Source: Rhizomucor pusillus (taxonomy: Eukaryota; Mucoromycota; Mucoromycetes; Mucorales; Lichtheimiaceae). From it: 64,000 nt of DNA. The stretch lies in assembly GCA_900175165.2 (NCBI GenBank), contig FWWN02000571.1:1-64000 (forward strand), in the 5' to 3' direction. A program made the position numbers and the translations under genes. The notes beneath the pieces are model-generated. The model was given only the letters and a program-made list of their open reading frames with translations, was not told the DNA's origin and did no database searches. Shown here one piece after another: positions 37,158-48,565 of the stretch; the first letter of the stretch is position 1; every line of letters begins with the position of its first letter.

Positions 37158-37632
37158 TTATTTAACTGATGATACTGGCAATGACAACATATCTCGTCGT
37201 GATCTTACATCACGAACCACACCACCGCCACAACTATTCAATTCATTGTTGTTCTTCTGCATTATCACGTTTCGAATCATCCTGTCAACTCGTGCCTGGT
37301 TGACCACAATTGTATTCCATTGCCCACATGTAACATCCAGTTGTCGCTTGATCTTATCTCTGACAGCAAGCGATGCAGGAGATACAGCTATCAAGAATGG
37401 GCTGGTAATACGGGCTAGCTAGATGATTAGCATATTGTAAGATACCTTGTATCCTTAGATCATTAAAAATACTACAAATGGCTGTTAAGATATCAACTGC
37501 TTCTTTCAGCAGTTTGATGATTGAGCGATTGGACTCGATCGTCCACGATGGTGTTGATCTTTGTTCCTTGTCGGTTTGTGCCTCGCTTGCTTGAGGCGGA
37601 GAAGTTGCTCGTGCGAAAACGAGATTTAACAT
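37158..37632 (-). CDS. Small uncharacterised helical protein
   Basis: Model: complement(join(37158..37414,37446..37632)), 147 aa, ATG at 37632. Not recognised. The N-terminal 30 residues are Ser/Thr/Gln-rich; the middle is amphipathic helix (NRSIIKLLKEAVDILTAICS), followed by RVDRMIRNVIMQK and a Gly/Arg-rich end. The modelled intron would be only 31 nt, below any other in the window; without it the frame ends after 92 codons (to 37354). The start codon is 90 nt from that of the quinone oxidoreductase on the other strand, so the two probably share a promoter region. Could be a small complex subunit, but there is no evidence for which. Confidence 0.45.
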
Positions 37633-37722
37633 TAGCTCATCTTTAATGCAAAAACACGCCTATTTCTTGAGCACCGGTCCCGTCTCGTTGCTCCAACCGT
37701 TTCACATATCTATTCTACAAGT

Positions 37723-38971
37723 ATGAAGGCTTACGTTGTGAACAAGTGGCTCAAGGGTCCCGATGAGCTTGTCCTTTCAGACAATGTGCCCATTCCTGAG
37801 CCCAAGAAAGGCGAGTTGCAAGTGCAAGTCAAGGCTGTCGGTTTGAACTTTTTCGACACGCTCATGGTATATTAGAAAGAGTTCTATACTTTTCAACCTT
37901 ATTCTTGATTAACTGACTGACTGATTTGCTGCTTCTTGCAGATTCAAGGTCGGTACCAGATCAAGCCGTCGTTCCCCTTCGTCCCCGGCGGCGAGTTCAG
38001 CGGTATCGTGCTCAAGAGCACCGTCCCCAACTATAAGCCCGGTGACCGAGTTTTCGGTTCTGGATATTCGTTCGCAGAAGTGATTACCGTCGATGCAGAC
38101 AAAGTTTTGCCTATTCCCAAGAACTTTTCGTTCGAAGACTCTGCGGGGTATGTGATAAGCAGATAAGCAAGCAGCAGCATTAAGCTTGACTAATATGTGC
38201 GGCACGTGACACAGTCTGTACATCACCTGGCCGACTTCCTACGCAGCACTTGTTTTGCGTGCACAGTTGAAAGCTGGCGAGTACTGCTTGGTGCACGCAG
38301 CCGCCGGCGGCGTTGGCATCGCTGCTGTGCAAATTGCAAAGGCGCTAGGCGCGAAAGTCATTGCCACTGCTGGTTCTCAGGACAAACTCGATATTGCCAA
38401 GCGCTTCGGTGCCGACTATGCCATCAACTATCGTGACAAGGATTGGACTAATCAAGTCAAGAAAATCACCAACGGCCACGGTGCCGATGTCGTCTACGAT
38501 CCCGTAGGATTGGTTGAAGAAAGGTAAACTATCAATCCTTTTGCTACTGGCGTACGCTTATATTTATAGCTTGCTTCTGAAATAGCACAAAATGCACTGC
38601 TTGGAATGGTCGTATCATTGTCGTTGGTTTCGCCAAGGGTAACTTTGAAAAGCTACCTACCAACCGTGTACTCTTGAAGAATATTTCCATTGTGTAAGTT
38701 ATGAAAAAATTCACCTTACTATCGATCCAATGTTAATAACTTGGAGACTAGCGGTGTTCATTGGGGCGCATATGCCAAGAATGAGGTAAAAAGTATTCCC
38801 AAGGTCTGGAAAGCCCTCTTTGAATTGTTTGAGTCTGGCAAGGTGAAACCAGCATTGTACCACAAGGTCTATCAACTTTCCACCATTCCACAGGGCATGA
38901 ATGCCATCAACAACCGAGAAACCTACGCCAAAGTCGTTGCCACTGTTGATAGCCGCGAAAGCAAGATCTAA
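37723..38971 (+). CDS. Quinone oxidoreductase-like MDR dehydrogenase (zinc-free)
   Basis: Medium-chain dehydrogenase/reductase expected to reduce quinones or activated alkenes with NADPH. Model: join(37723..37866,37942..38147,38215..38523,38586..38693,38752..38971), 328 aa. Catalytic-domain motifs: VGLNFFDTLMIQGRYQ and FPFVPGGEFSG, followed by PGDRVFG. The nucleotide-binding fold has HAAAGGVGIAAVQIAKALGA and FGADYAINYRD. The zinc-binding Cys cluster and catalytic zinc ligands of alcohol dehydrogenases are absent, which marks the quinone reductase group. Closest in feel to the Zta1/QOR2 families of bacteria and animals; the natural substrate is not readable. An AATAAA-type signal follows at about 39021. 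Confidence 0.92.
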
Positions 38972-40732
38972 ATATACATGATGCCAGGTGCTTGTTCTTG
39001 TTCATGACGTTTTTGTACTTTTAATAAAAATAAAGCCAAATTTCTGTCTAAGAGAGTTTATAGCTGATTTTGCATGCAGGATGCTAGTTGTACGGTTGTA
39101 ATCAGAATAATAAAAAAGGAAGCAAGAGATCATCGAATTTTGCCCACAATAAAAGGATCCATAAGCATATCAATCGAAGGACCTGCGAAACTGCTACATT
39201 CAGCGTTGCTAGCAGGGCATACAATGGTGGTGGTGGTGTTGAATCGTCTTGGGTCCTTGCCAGTTGAAGTCGGACAGGACGACACTGTGTCATCAGCGCC
39301 GTATGAAAGGCAGTTTGCCTGTCCGTCTTCAACGCATATTGGCACCCGTCTTCGAATTGACAAGACAAGGCTAGTTTTTCAAACTGAAGATTGATAAAGT
39401 GTGAGTGCTTCTGCTGCAGCGAAACAACTGGATATTCACGTTGACACTGCGCAAAAATGAGTCAAACAGTCTGAGGAGCGTCCCGATGGCATCTTCGAGA
39501 AAGGTAAAAAGAAAGGTCGTAGATGCATTCGAAATGAAGAACACATGAAAGCCGTTATTAACTATACCGATGCCTATCCCTTTGCTGTTATGATACATAC
39601 AAAGTCAATAGAGACTCGTATTGGTGGAGCTACAGAAGCAGCATCAATAAAACATGCTTGTAAATGGAAAATAAAGCTAAACAATCAACATGGCTATGGA
39701 TTAAGGAGACGGTGATGGCCTCCTAGTGCCATCTATGTATTAGACAAGAACTTTCCCGAAATCAGCACGTCGCACAGGAGGATCTCGGATGCTCAGGTGA
39801 CTATGTGATTAAATCGTGCTCATCTGTTTTGCAGTGTTTAATAAAGTCTTTACCGCGTGAGCACGCTGCTGATGAGCAAGTACGGTTAGCGATGATAATC
39901 ACAACGTCTTTGGAACATGGATGGTATATTAAGTGTTGAGGAATCTATACAAGTTCGTTGTTTAACCTTAGCAAAACCGTGATACACTTCATAGCATTTT
40001 AAAGTTTGCCAACTTGCCGGTATGCTTGTGGCGGTTAGTACATATACTGCAGCAATCTGCTGACTTCTACAATCGAGATATACACGCACCAGCCAGCCAT
40101 CAGTAGTAATGATTACAGCAGCATTGAGGAGAGAGGTGAGAAAATTAGAACTGATGTCTCCAAGGGAGATCAGATGAAAATGCATAGTTGACAAATGCGT
40201 GATCCAAGCTGCTGAGCCCGGCATCCTTTGTTTATCACATTGCGATTCTCCACCCTCCTGTAAAAAGCAAGTAGTTGGAGCATGTGTCTCGCGTATATAG
40301 GCTTTGAAAGAGCGCTGCACGCAATTGCGGGTACCAGCCAATCACGGGCACTAGATGGCTTTCACGGTTTGAGGTTACACTGGATATTACAGGCCAGGTG
40401 TTAGACCCCTTTTATGGATGGATGGAGGGGGGAGTGTGTTCGTGTGTTGGTGGGCAATCTTCTTCCTCTAAAGTCAGTAACAAGATCAGGGAGGAACCCC
40501 ACGGCGAGCGTACCTGATCTTGCACACTACAAAGAGCTGCAAATGGTAGCAAACCAGATAATAAAGGCAGACAAGGCAGAGCACCGACGCTGGCGTCGAT
40601 AATTGCCCAAATCATGGTCTGTCAATGGATGTTTTCTTGCTCTTCCATCGTGACTGAATTTGAAATGCCCAAGACGGCACGATATCCGTTTACACGAAAC
40701 CCGGGCTTTCTCAGACCTGTTTCAAGTAAAGG
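38972..40732. other. Gene-poor stretch
   Basis: No supportable gene. Frames at 39074-39394 (plus) and 39102-39368 (minus) mirror each other and lack motifs; 39886-40341 (minus) likewise. The last 300 nt are the upstream region of the HSF-type gene, with a G-rich patch at about 40419-40437. Confidence 0.55.
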
Positions 40733-42197
40733 ATGGATCATTTTCATGGAAGGCCACCCTTAAGCGCTCCGGATACATCGAACGGCACGTTCTCGATACT
40801 CGAAGCACCGCCGGTCTCCGTACGATCTTCCATTCCACCAGCGATCCCCCACTCGACCTCTTCAGCGCAGCCAATGCAGACATTCAATCCTCATCAGCTG
40901 ACGATGCCGCCACCTCCACCTCCTCCAGCAACACCCAGCTCGCAAAAACCTGCGCATGCAAATACCTTTGTTCACAAGCTATACAAGTAAGGCAAATAAA
41001 AAGGATACATCTGTGCGTAAGACTGTTGCAATTAAATTTTTGCATTGTCGCACCCAAGTATGGTAGTGGACAGCCAATATCAGCATTTAATTGCATGGAA
41101 TTATACCGGTTCATCGTTCATTGTTTGCAACATTATGGAGTTTTCGCGAGACGTTCTACCAAAGCATTTCAAGCACAACAACTTTTCCAGTTTTGTCCGG
41201 CAACTCAACATGTAAGTAATGTGCATGCATCCATGCCGAATCTTTTTTAGTAACTAACGCGTAATAGGTACGGATTTCACAAAGTAAACAAGTCACCTCG
41301 GGGACACCGAACATTGGCAGAAAATCAGATCTGGGAGTTTTCACACCCAAAGTTTCTTCGCAACCGAGCTGATCTTTTGGATGATATAAAGAGGAAAGCC
41401 ATGGAGTCGTCAGACACCGTAAGGCGGGAAGCAGGCGACTTGCATGCACACATGGCAATGATGCAAGTTGCACAGTCCGATATGATGCAGCAAATTGGAC
41501 ATTTATTTGAGAATTTCAACCAACTCGTCAAGGAGCTCGCTGAGACTAGAAGGAAACAGGCAGATCAACTGCAAATGATGAAGGACATGGCTCAGTATAT
41601 ATCTCAGCACAACGGTGGTAAGTCCTTATCTTTTGTCTGACTTTATCGATAACGAGCACATTTCTGACAGTTTACAAAATCACAGGACATTTGCCACCCG
41701 AGTTGAATATTGAGCAATTCGATCACTCTAAACAAGATCGACCTCCTTCCATATTTGTAACGTCGCACGATCATGGCAACAACGCGGCGGCGACAACCGA
41801 TGCTACACATCTCCTTCACGACGTTTTTGCACCATCCCGAGGTTCCTTATCTATCCAAACGCAGAATTTGCTGCCTAGTAGATCACCCCGGCCGGATTTA
41901 GCGCCACCTTCAGCAGCAACTTCTCGATCGCACCACCACGGGAGTTTAGGCACGTTCGGAACACATTTACCCCCGAGTCCAAGCCCTAGCACTATGGTGT
42001 CAGACGACGAATCCAACTCACTGTATTCACCACACTCACCGCACACGCCCCAGCATCAGTTACAACAACAAGCATCCTCATCGAATAACCGTCTGACGCA
42101 GGCAATTGACCCATCTACACCACAACCGGCTCCTCACAACGATGCATCAACATCTTTTGGATTTCTAGAGTCGCTTGACTCGTCGTCGCACAGATAG
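40733..42197 (+). CDS. Heat-shock-factor-type transcription factor (HSF/Sfl1-like)
   Basis: Nuclear DNA-binding regulator. Model: join(40733..40986,41059..41211,41268..41617,41686..42197), 422 aa. N-terminal 75 residues are Pro/Ser-rich with a run of Pro ([11 protein letters not shown]). The HSF winged helix spans about 78-180: [40 protein letters not shown] (recognition helix) and [12 protein letters not shown] heptad region follows (about 205-255, with [20 protein letters not shown]), fit for trimerisation. The C-terminal 170 residues are Ser/Pro/His-rich. Ser-Ser-Phe-Val and GFHKV rather than GFRKV resemble the Sfl1/Hsf2 branch more than canonical Hsf1, so a stress or morphogenesis repressor role is possible; this is inference. 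Confidence 0.92.
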
Positions 42198-43036
42198 CGA
42201 TGTTGATAATTTTATAGTTAGCATTTTCTTTCTGACAAGCAGGCTTCGCCTTCCGTCCGGATTATGTCCATATGTAGTATGAATTTACTTTTCCATCATG
42301 TGTGTATGCTTCCCTATACTTGTAATATCTGAAAAAAGGAAAGAAGATAACTGTTCGTTTCGTATTAGCATTCATTTCAGTCGTGTAACATGCGATTTTG
42401 ATAGCAGGCTATCTTATTTCATGCGGAGACAAGATGCATATCCCCACGGACTATAGGGGAGTGTCTATGCAAAAGAGGCAATGCACAGCGAGCAGCTGAT
42501 AGTATTTTTAGTTAGCCCGCCAACATGCAGGAGATGAGAACAAGGCTTTGTAGTACCTATTGACACAAATTAGTTCTCGTTAATGCAACAAGTACCAGTA
42601 GAGAAAGAGAGTATATAGAAGAAGACAAGATAGAAAGTACGGAAATTCTAGTTTTGATTTTTCAGATGCACATGTTCAATCGCCTTACTGTCCAAGAATA
42701 TCCAAAGTAAGGATATTTTTCTAAATAAGAATGTGGCTGCATAACCTCTTAAGGTTTGCAAGGTACATAGCAACACAACACAGATTTATGTCGTGCAAAG
42801 TCTGCTATTTTTTTTCGATTTCCGTTTTGCAACGAATCCATGTTGTCTTATAAATGGAGTCTGCATTGTTCATCTTTGCAACCTACAAACCTCCTTACTT
42901 TTGTCTTCTTTTCCGCTGCTACTGCTTGCGAGAAGACAAAAACTTTGTTTACCCCCTAACCTTTCCTTTCCCTTGACTAGTCAGACGACGACTATCCCGA
43001 CACGTTCTTTCTTTCTTTCTGTTGCAAGCAAGAAGC
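42198..43036. other. Intergenic stretch with subtilase promoter
   Basis: Contains the HSF gene 3' region and the subtilase upstream region. A frame at 42793-43128 overlaps the subtilase start in another frame and is not coding. A TATAAA is annotated separately; the leader before the ATG is rich in TTTCTTTC. Confidence 0.55.
42849..42854 (+). promoter_or_regulatory. Probable TATA box of the subtilase gene
   Basis: TATAAA, 183 nt before the subtilase start codon, on the coding strand in an AT-rich setting, followed by a pyrimidine-rich leader. Inference from position. Confidence 0.4.
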
Positions 43037-46030
43037 ATGAAGATATTCGGCATCCTTGGCCTCGCGGCGACCCTGATGCTGAGCACGTCATCTGTCGTGT
43101 CAGCCAAACAGCATATCGATCTACCTGAAGGTGGCGCACGGTACATTCCCGGCCGCTATGTTGTCGAATTTTCAGGAACAGATGTCAAAAACGACGTTAC
43201 AAAGCTCTTTGACAGCATCAAAAAGGATTTCAAAGACGCAAAGCTCTCGTTAGCCGACTCGTACGCGCATGAATTGTTTTACGGTGCATCAATCCAGGTC
43301 GACAATCTCGGCGAGTATACCTCCAGCGGCATCTCGGCCATGAGCGAAGACAGTAATGGTCTGGGCGACATTGTCGAATCCATCATTTCTCAGGCTCACG
43401 TATCCGGCGTCTACCCTGTTCGAGTTATTCCTCGCCCTAACCTCGTCCCCATGGTTGCCAGCGGCGGTGACGGAACCGACTACTCGCAACTCATCCCTCA
43501 CGCCATGACCCAGGTCGACAAGGTGCACAAGGAGCTCAAGAATACCGGCAAGGGCATCGTTGTTGGCGTTATCGACAGTGGTGTGGACTACAGGCATCCT
43601 GCTCTCGGCGGCGGTTTCGGTCCTGGCCACAAGATTGCCTATGGCTACGACTTGGTCGGTGATGACTACAGCTCCGAGTCTGGTAACCCGCCCAAGCCCG
43701 GCCCTACTCCTCTCGACAACTGTGGTGCAGCTTCCGGCGCCTCCGGTAAGTACTTCTGGCACGCGGCGGTAAAATGCAAATCAGGCGAGACTGACCCGAG
43801 GATCCACCCCTATTTCTGTAGGTCACGGCACCCACGTCTCTGGTATCATTGCTGGCAAGGCTGATGTAAGTTTTATCTGACTGCGTCTGTTTGCATGTGA
43901 TAAGGCAGCACTAACTCCTGTTTTATTATTTCAGAACTTCACCGGCGTTGCTCCTGATGCAACTCTCGGCATGTGGCGTGTATTTGGCTGCAACGGCTCC
44001 ACTGGCGACGATATCATCATGAAGGCTATGATTGCTGCCTACGACGCCGGCGTCGACATCATCTCCATGAGTCTTGGTGATAACAGCGGCTGGTCTGAAG
44101 CGCCCACCGCTGTGCTTGGCCAACGTATTGCAAAGAAGGGCATTCCTGGTACGTTATCCTGCAATTCAACCATGCATACGTTGTACTAAAAAGTTATCCT
44201 TAGTCGTTGTTGCCGCCTCCAACTCTGGTGAATACGGCGCAGAGACCCTTGGTTCCCCTACAACCGGCCACGGTGTATTGTCCGTTGCATCCGTTGACAA
44301 TGACTACTATCTTGTTCAGTACTTTACCTCTAGTGCTTCATCCTCTAAATACGGCAAGTCATCTCTTTCCTTGAACAATAGTAAAAAAATGGTATTAACA
44401 TGTTCGTCCTACAGTCTACCAGATCAGCAGCCCGAGCGTCGGCAATATGCCAAAGGCTCAAGTCGCAGCTGGTGACAAGAACGTTGGCAGCTCCTCTGAT
44501 GCCTGCACGGCATCCAACGTCCCCAGCGACATCAAGGGCAAGATTGCTCTTGTGAAGCGCGGTTCTTGTACCTTTGATGTCAAGTCTGCAAACGTTGCCA
44601 AGGCCGGTGCAGTTGGTTTGCTTGTCTACAACAGCGAGCAAGATCAAGCCTTCGCTCCATCCACCCCTGCTTCCAAGATCCCCGTTGCTGGTATCTCCAT
44701 CTCCACAGGCAAAGCTATCCTCGAGCAGATCAAGGCCGGCAAGGCTGTCACGCTCGAGTTTGATCCCGTTGCTAAAATCGCCAAATACCCAACCGGTAAC
44801 ACCGTTTCTTCCTTCTCCAGCGTCGGCCCTACCTACGAAAACGACCTCAAGCCTGAAATTGCCGGTATCGGTGGTTTCGTCTACTCTACTCTGCCTCTTT
44901 ACCTCGGCGGCTGGGGCGTCATGAGCGGCACCTCCATGGCCACTCCTTACGTGTCAGGTTCCATTGCCTTGTACTTGAAGTCTCTCGATGGCAAGAAGAA
45001 GTCGCCTGCATTCATCTCGGAACAGTTTGAAAACTACGCTACTCAGCTCCTCCATGAAAACGGTGCCTCTGGTATCGATACACCCCTCCGCCAAGGAGCT
45101 GGTCTCGTTCAAGGTACGTATGCAGTAACGTGATTTAAGCAGCAACAACAGTAACAGGATCATACTAACCATATAATTTACATTACAGTTTACGACACTA
45201 TTCTTCAGGGTGGCCACGTCTCTCCCGGCAAGATCAGCTTCAACGACACCAACACTAAGGATTACATCCGCCACACTTTGACTGTCAAGAACTTTGGTAA
45301 GACCACTGCTACCTACAACGTTGTCAACAATGTGTCTGTTGCTTTGGTACCCTACGACGTTGACAAGAGCGGCTATGAGTTCATTGAGCCCGCCGGATTC
45401 TCGTCTGCCGTCAGTGCCAAGCTCAAGTTCTCCAAGACCAAGTTCACTTTGAAGCCTGGTGCTTCCACCAAGGTCACTGTCACCGTCACGCCTCCCAAGA
45501 GCGACCCCTCCAAGCACATTATGTACGGCGGCTTTGTCCAGTTCCAGAGCAAGCAGGTCAAGGATATCTCCGTCCCCTACTTTGGTATTGTCGGCAAGCA
45601 GCATGAACTGCCTCTATTCAACCAGAACTCGACCTTCATCGCAGATGCTGAGTTGACTACTGCTTACGGCTATGACGATACGTTCGTTTTCAAGCGCGGC
45701 GACAACAACACCCAGCCTATCATCATCTACAGCCTCTACACCGGCACTGCTCACATCACCGCCGAGTTGTACACCGAGAAGGGCAAGCGTCTCGGTTTGG
45801 CCCAAACTGGATTGGACTACATCCCCCGCAACTCTGGCGAGTACCCATACTCCCAGCTCCCATGGGATGGTACTTACACACCCACCATCTTCGATTTCCC
45901 TCTTCCCTTCACCCTCAACGCTCCCAAGGGTACCTACAGAATCAAGTGGACTGGTCTCAGATTGCTCGGTAACCCCAAGAACAAGAAGGACCTGGAAACT
46001 TGGGAGTCTTGCCTTATCAAGATTGAGTAA
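43037..46030 (+). CDS. Secreted subtilisin-like serine protease (S8) with PA domain
   Basis: Extracellular endopeptidase. Model: join(43037..43745,43822..43865,43935..44148,44204..44353,44415..45113,45189..46030), 885 aa. Signal peptide 1-23 (GLAATLMLSTSSVVSA), then an I9-like propeptide region up to about 165. Catalytic triad: D180 in VIDSGVDYRHPA, H238 in HGTHVSGIIAG (on its own 44-nt exon), and S546 in SGTSMATPYVSG. Oxyanion region: AASNSGEYG. A protease-associated domain (about 375-480; ALVKRGSCTFDVKSAN, GAVGLLVYN) is inserted before the serine. The C-terminal 270 residues form Fn3-like beta domains (TLTVKNFGKTTATYNV, FGIVGKQ). Intron 44354-44414 uses a GC donor. Strong C-ending codon bias suggests high expression. 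Resembles the minor extracellular protease (Vpr) group. Confidence 0.94.
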
Positions 46031-47402
46031 AAACTAAGATAGAGGCATACTTGTATGAGTATTGTTCGTGTACTGTCTAGTTATTCATTTTTTACAATCT
46101 ATAGCACACATACTGGTGCGTTTCTAATTGACGTACCATGCACCTCTGTTTATTTCAGCTAACTGAAATACCTCAAATAATAAAAAAATTACGATGGAAA
46201 AAAGATCAACATTGGTGTTGAGTGGCAGGCACATCATTGACAGGAATGATATAAGGTAGCTAACAAGGCAGACAGCGCTTTTGTCAAATCGGATCAATTC
46301 CCTGGAAAACCAAAAGAAACAAGAACGATATTATTTTGATACAGTGCCTAAATGCAACAGCTTCGTGCGTTTCGGAGTCTGATGAACACGGCCGATCGTG
46401 CACGGACTTGACCAACTTGCTCGCGTTGCAACCGACCGTCGCGAATGTAGAAACAGGTATAGGGAGACTAAAAGTTAAGCGTTTATTGTTAGAGATTCCT
46501 TATGTTTGATGCGACTGAATAGCAATGAAGAATAATAGTACTTTGCTGCTGTCTAACGGGTTGGATTTGCATGAATCTGGCATCGACACGTACCCGTTGA
46601 TTACTGTTTCGACCGGAAGTTCATCATCAGGCTTCTATGTATATACCAGACTCAAAATATAATAGTTTCATGATCTATTGAGAGGGGTGTAGATGGTAAT
46701 GGAGCAGTGCTGAACAATGGCGTGGTGGGCATGGTGCATGAGTGCAGTATTCCAAAATGAAAGTGAATACCCAGGCAGGCTCATTGCAGGAACTGTTCCT
46801 TCTCTTTCACTTGTGTGACTTTTTGAGATCCTCTTGCTCTTACTGAGTAATGAGTGTCTCTTGAGGTTGGTTGTCCTCCGAGTTACCAGTCGCTCTTGAG
46901 ATCCATGCCCTTACTGGGTACTGCTCCCAACACATCGTACTCTTACGAGTACTGAGTGTCTTTTCGTGCTCCTGAGATGCCGTCCTGTTAATAAAGTATA
47001 GAGTGCGGCTCTTGTACATTGGTTGGTCCGCGTGCTCTTATTGGGCACTGAATGTCCTTTTAGTGTTATAATCCTTTGGTGTATATTTTGCTCTTGAAGC
47101 CCTCGCACTGATGACAATGGGGCTCTGAGTGCCCCACCATAATCTGAGCGCGAGCTACAAGACCTAATCTTGTCTTTAGGTATCAAGTATCGCAGAGTTC
47201 CAGTATAGTTTTAGACGTAATAGCTAGAATTTCTCCTTTTTTTCCCAGTGTGAATAAACTTGGCATTATGCACCTCAGGACTGAGCATGTTTGTTTAGTT
47301 TGAGTCTGCGTTTTGTACTGACGCTTGATATTTGTTCACAATCTAATGGTGCATACACAGACTCTTGGGTTCTTTTTATTGGAGCAAGATATTTGTCCTT
47401 TT
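46031..47402. other. Intergenic stretch with degenerate repeats
   Basis: No gene supported. The frame at 46911-47186 (minus) arises inside the repeat cluster annotated separately. The right end is the 3' flank of the RidA gene. Confidence 0.55.
46836..47055. repeat. Cluster of four degenerate about 23-bp repeats
   Basis: Imperfect copies of a CTCTTACTGAGTACTGAGTG-like unit at 46836-46858, 46906-46926, 46937-46960 and 47032-47055, spaced 31-95 nt apart. The third copy is an inverted repeat: GTACTC and GAGTAC around TTAC. CTCTTGAG-like pieces recur between copies. Not in any gene; role unknown. Confidence 0.6.
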
Positions 47403-48108
47403 CTACTCGTCGGCCAAAGCGACACATTCAATTTCAACAGCGGCATCCTTGGGCAAGCGGGCAACTTGGATGCAGCTACGAGCAGGGAGCTCCTTGAAGA
47501 ACTGGAGTAAGGTTCCTCTACGTTAGTCAATCTGCCATTTATCGTGCAAAAATGTATTTCTTTGTTACGTACAGTGGCGTAGACTTCATTGACAGCATTG
47601 AAGTCGTTCATGTCTCTCAAAAAGACGGTGGTCTTGAGGACCTTGTCGAGGCTGGAGCCGGAGGCCTTGAGGATCTCGCCCATGTTGGTCAAAGCCTGGC
47701 GAGTTTCAGCCTGGACGCCTTGGGCCATGGCACCTTTTTACAAATTGTAGTTAAACTCTCCAGCTCTTGCAACTTTGTTCATTTCTTTCTTCCTTACCGG
47801 TCTCGGGATCAAGACCAAGGGAGCCAGAGGTATAGACGATACCGTTGACCTTGGTTGCCTGGGCTATAATTCGGGAAAGTCGTCGTGAGAAAATAGCGCT
47901 CGGTTGGTTTGCGTGTCAAAAATAATCCAGCGCGCGTGTTCTCGAACTTACAGTAAGGACCGAGGGCAGCGGGAGCCTTGTTGGTTTCTACAAGAGACTG
48001 TTGTCAGTGACATTGCGCGCGTCGCATTCCGCCGATGGACTTACGAGGACGAGTGATGGTGGACATGTTTCGCAAAAGCTGTAAACGAAGAGCACGAGTA
48101 CTGATCAT
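47403..48108 (-). CDS. MMF1: RidA/YjgF/Mmf1 imine deaminase
   Basis: Reactive-intermediate deaminase that hydrolyses 2-aminoacrylate and other imines formed by PLP enzymes such as threonine dehydratase. Model: complement(join(47403..47501,47573..47733,47798..47863,47952..47987,48045..48108)), 141 aa. Family motifs: LGPYSQATKVNGIVYTSG and GLDPETG near the front; QALTNMGEILKASGSSLD and TTVFLRDMNDFNAVNEVYA in the middle; PARSCIQVARLPKDAAVEIE near the end, with the conserved Arg of PARSC that contacts the substrate carboxylate. The frame opens with MISTRALRLQLLRN, an Arg-rich amphipathic leader fit for mitochondrial import, then a second ATG (48066) that would give a leaderless form. Divergent from the trehalose gene, 457 nt between starts. 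Confidence 0.94.
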
Positions 48109-48565
48109 CTCTCTACTTTTTTTGCGGTTCCGAAAAAAAAGCAGTGCTGAAATTGCCGACGACTCTGTCAAAAATCCGTTTTCTCGCGTCTGTCCTTTTA
48201 AGGCCACGCACCTCGGGCAGCGAACGGACGACCAGGAGCCCCAAATCTTGATAAAGTTTGCGTTTAATCCAATGTGTTGCTGGCTATTTTGGCATGCTGA
48301 AATTGCAATCCGTTCCTGGCCTTACAACGCACTGCTTGATGATATGATTGCCTTTTAAACTAAAAAATTATGCAATTATTACTAAGAGAAAGGGAAGACC
48401 ATGAATGGGGATCCGTTCAGAGCCAATGGGATATTTTTGTTTCTGTCAGATCCTCGGTTCGTTCGCACGCACTTTTTTCTTTGAGCCCAGCCCGCTCGAG
48501 TCAGCCAGCAGTGAAGAAATTCTTTGCTCGTTCTCCCCCTGTCAGCACCACTTTTTATCCGAGGA
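48109..48565. other. Shared divergent promoter region (RidA / trehalose gene)
   Basis: Upstream of both genes. A CCCCT element (stress-response-element core) lies at about 48536-48540, 25 nt before the trehalose gene start; on its own this is weak. No gene. Confidence 0.4.

Noticed and set aside
39074..39394. 106-codon plus-strand frame after the quinone oxidoreductase
   Set aside because: Mirror frames exist on the minus strand over the same span and there is no motif or splice context.
43289..43762. 157-codon minus-strand frame in the subtilase gene, and 44954-45604 likewise
   Set aside because: Mirror frames caused by the strong C-ending codon bias of the subtilase; no start context or family match.
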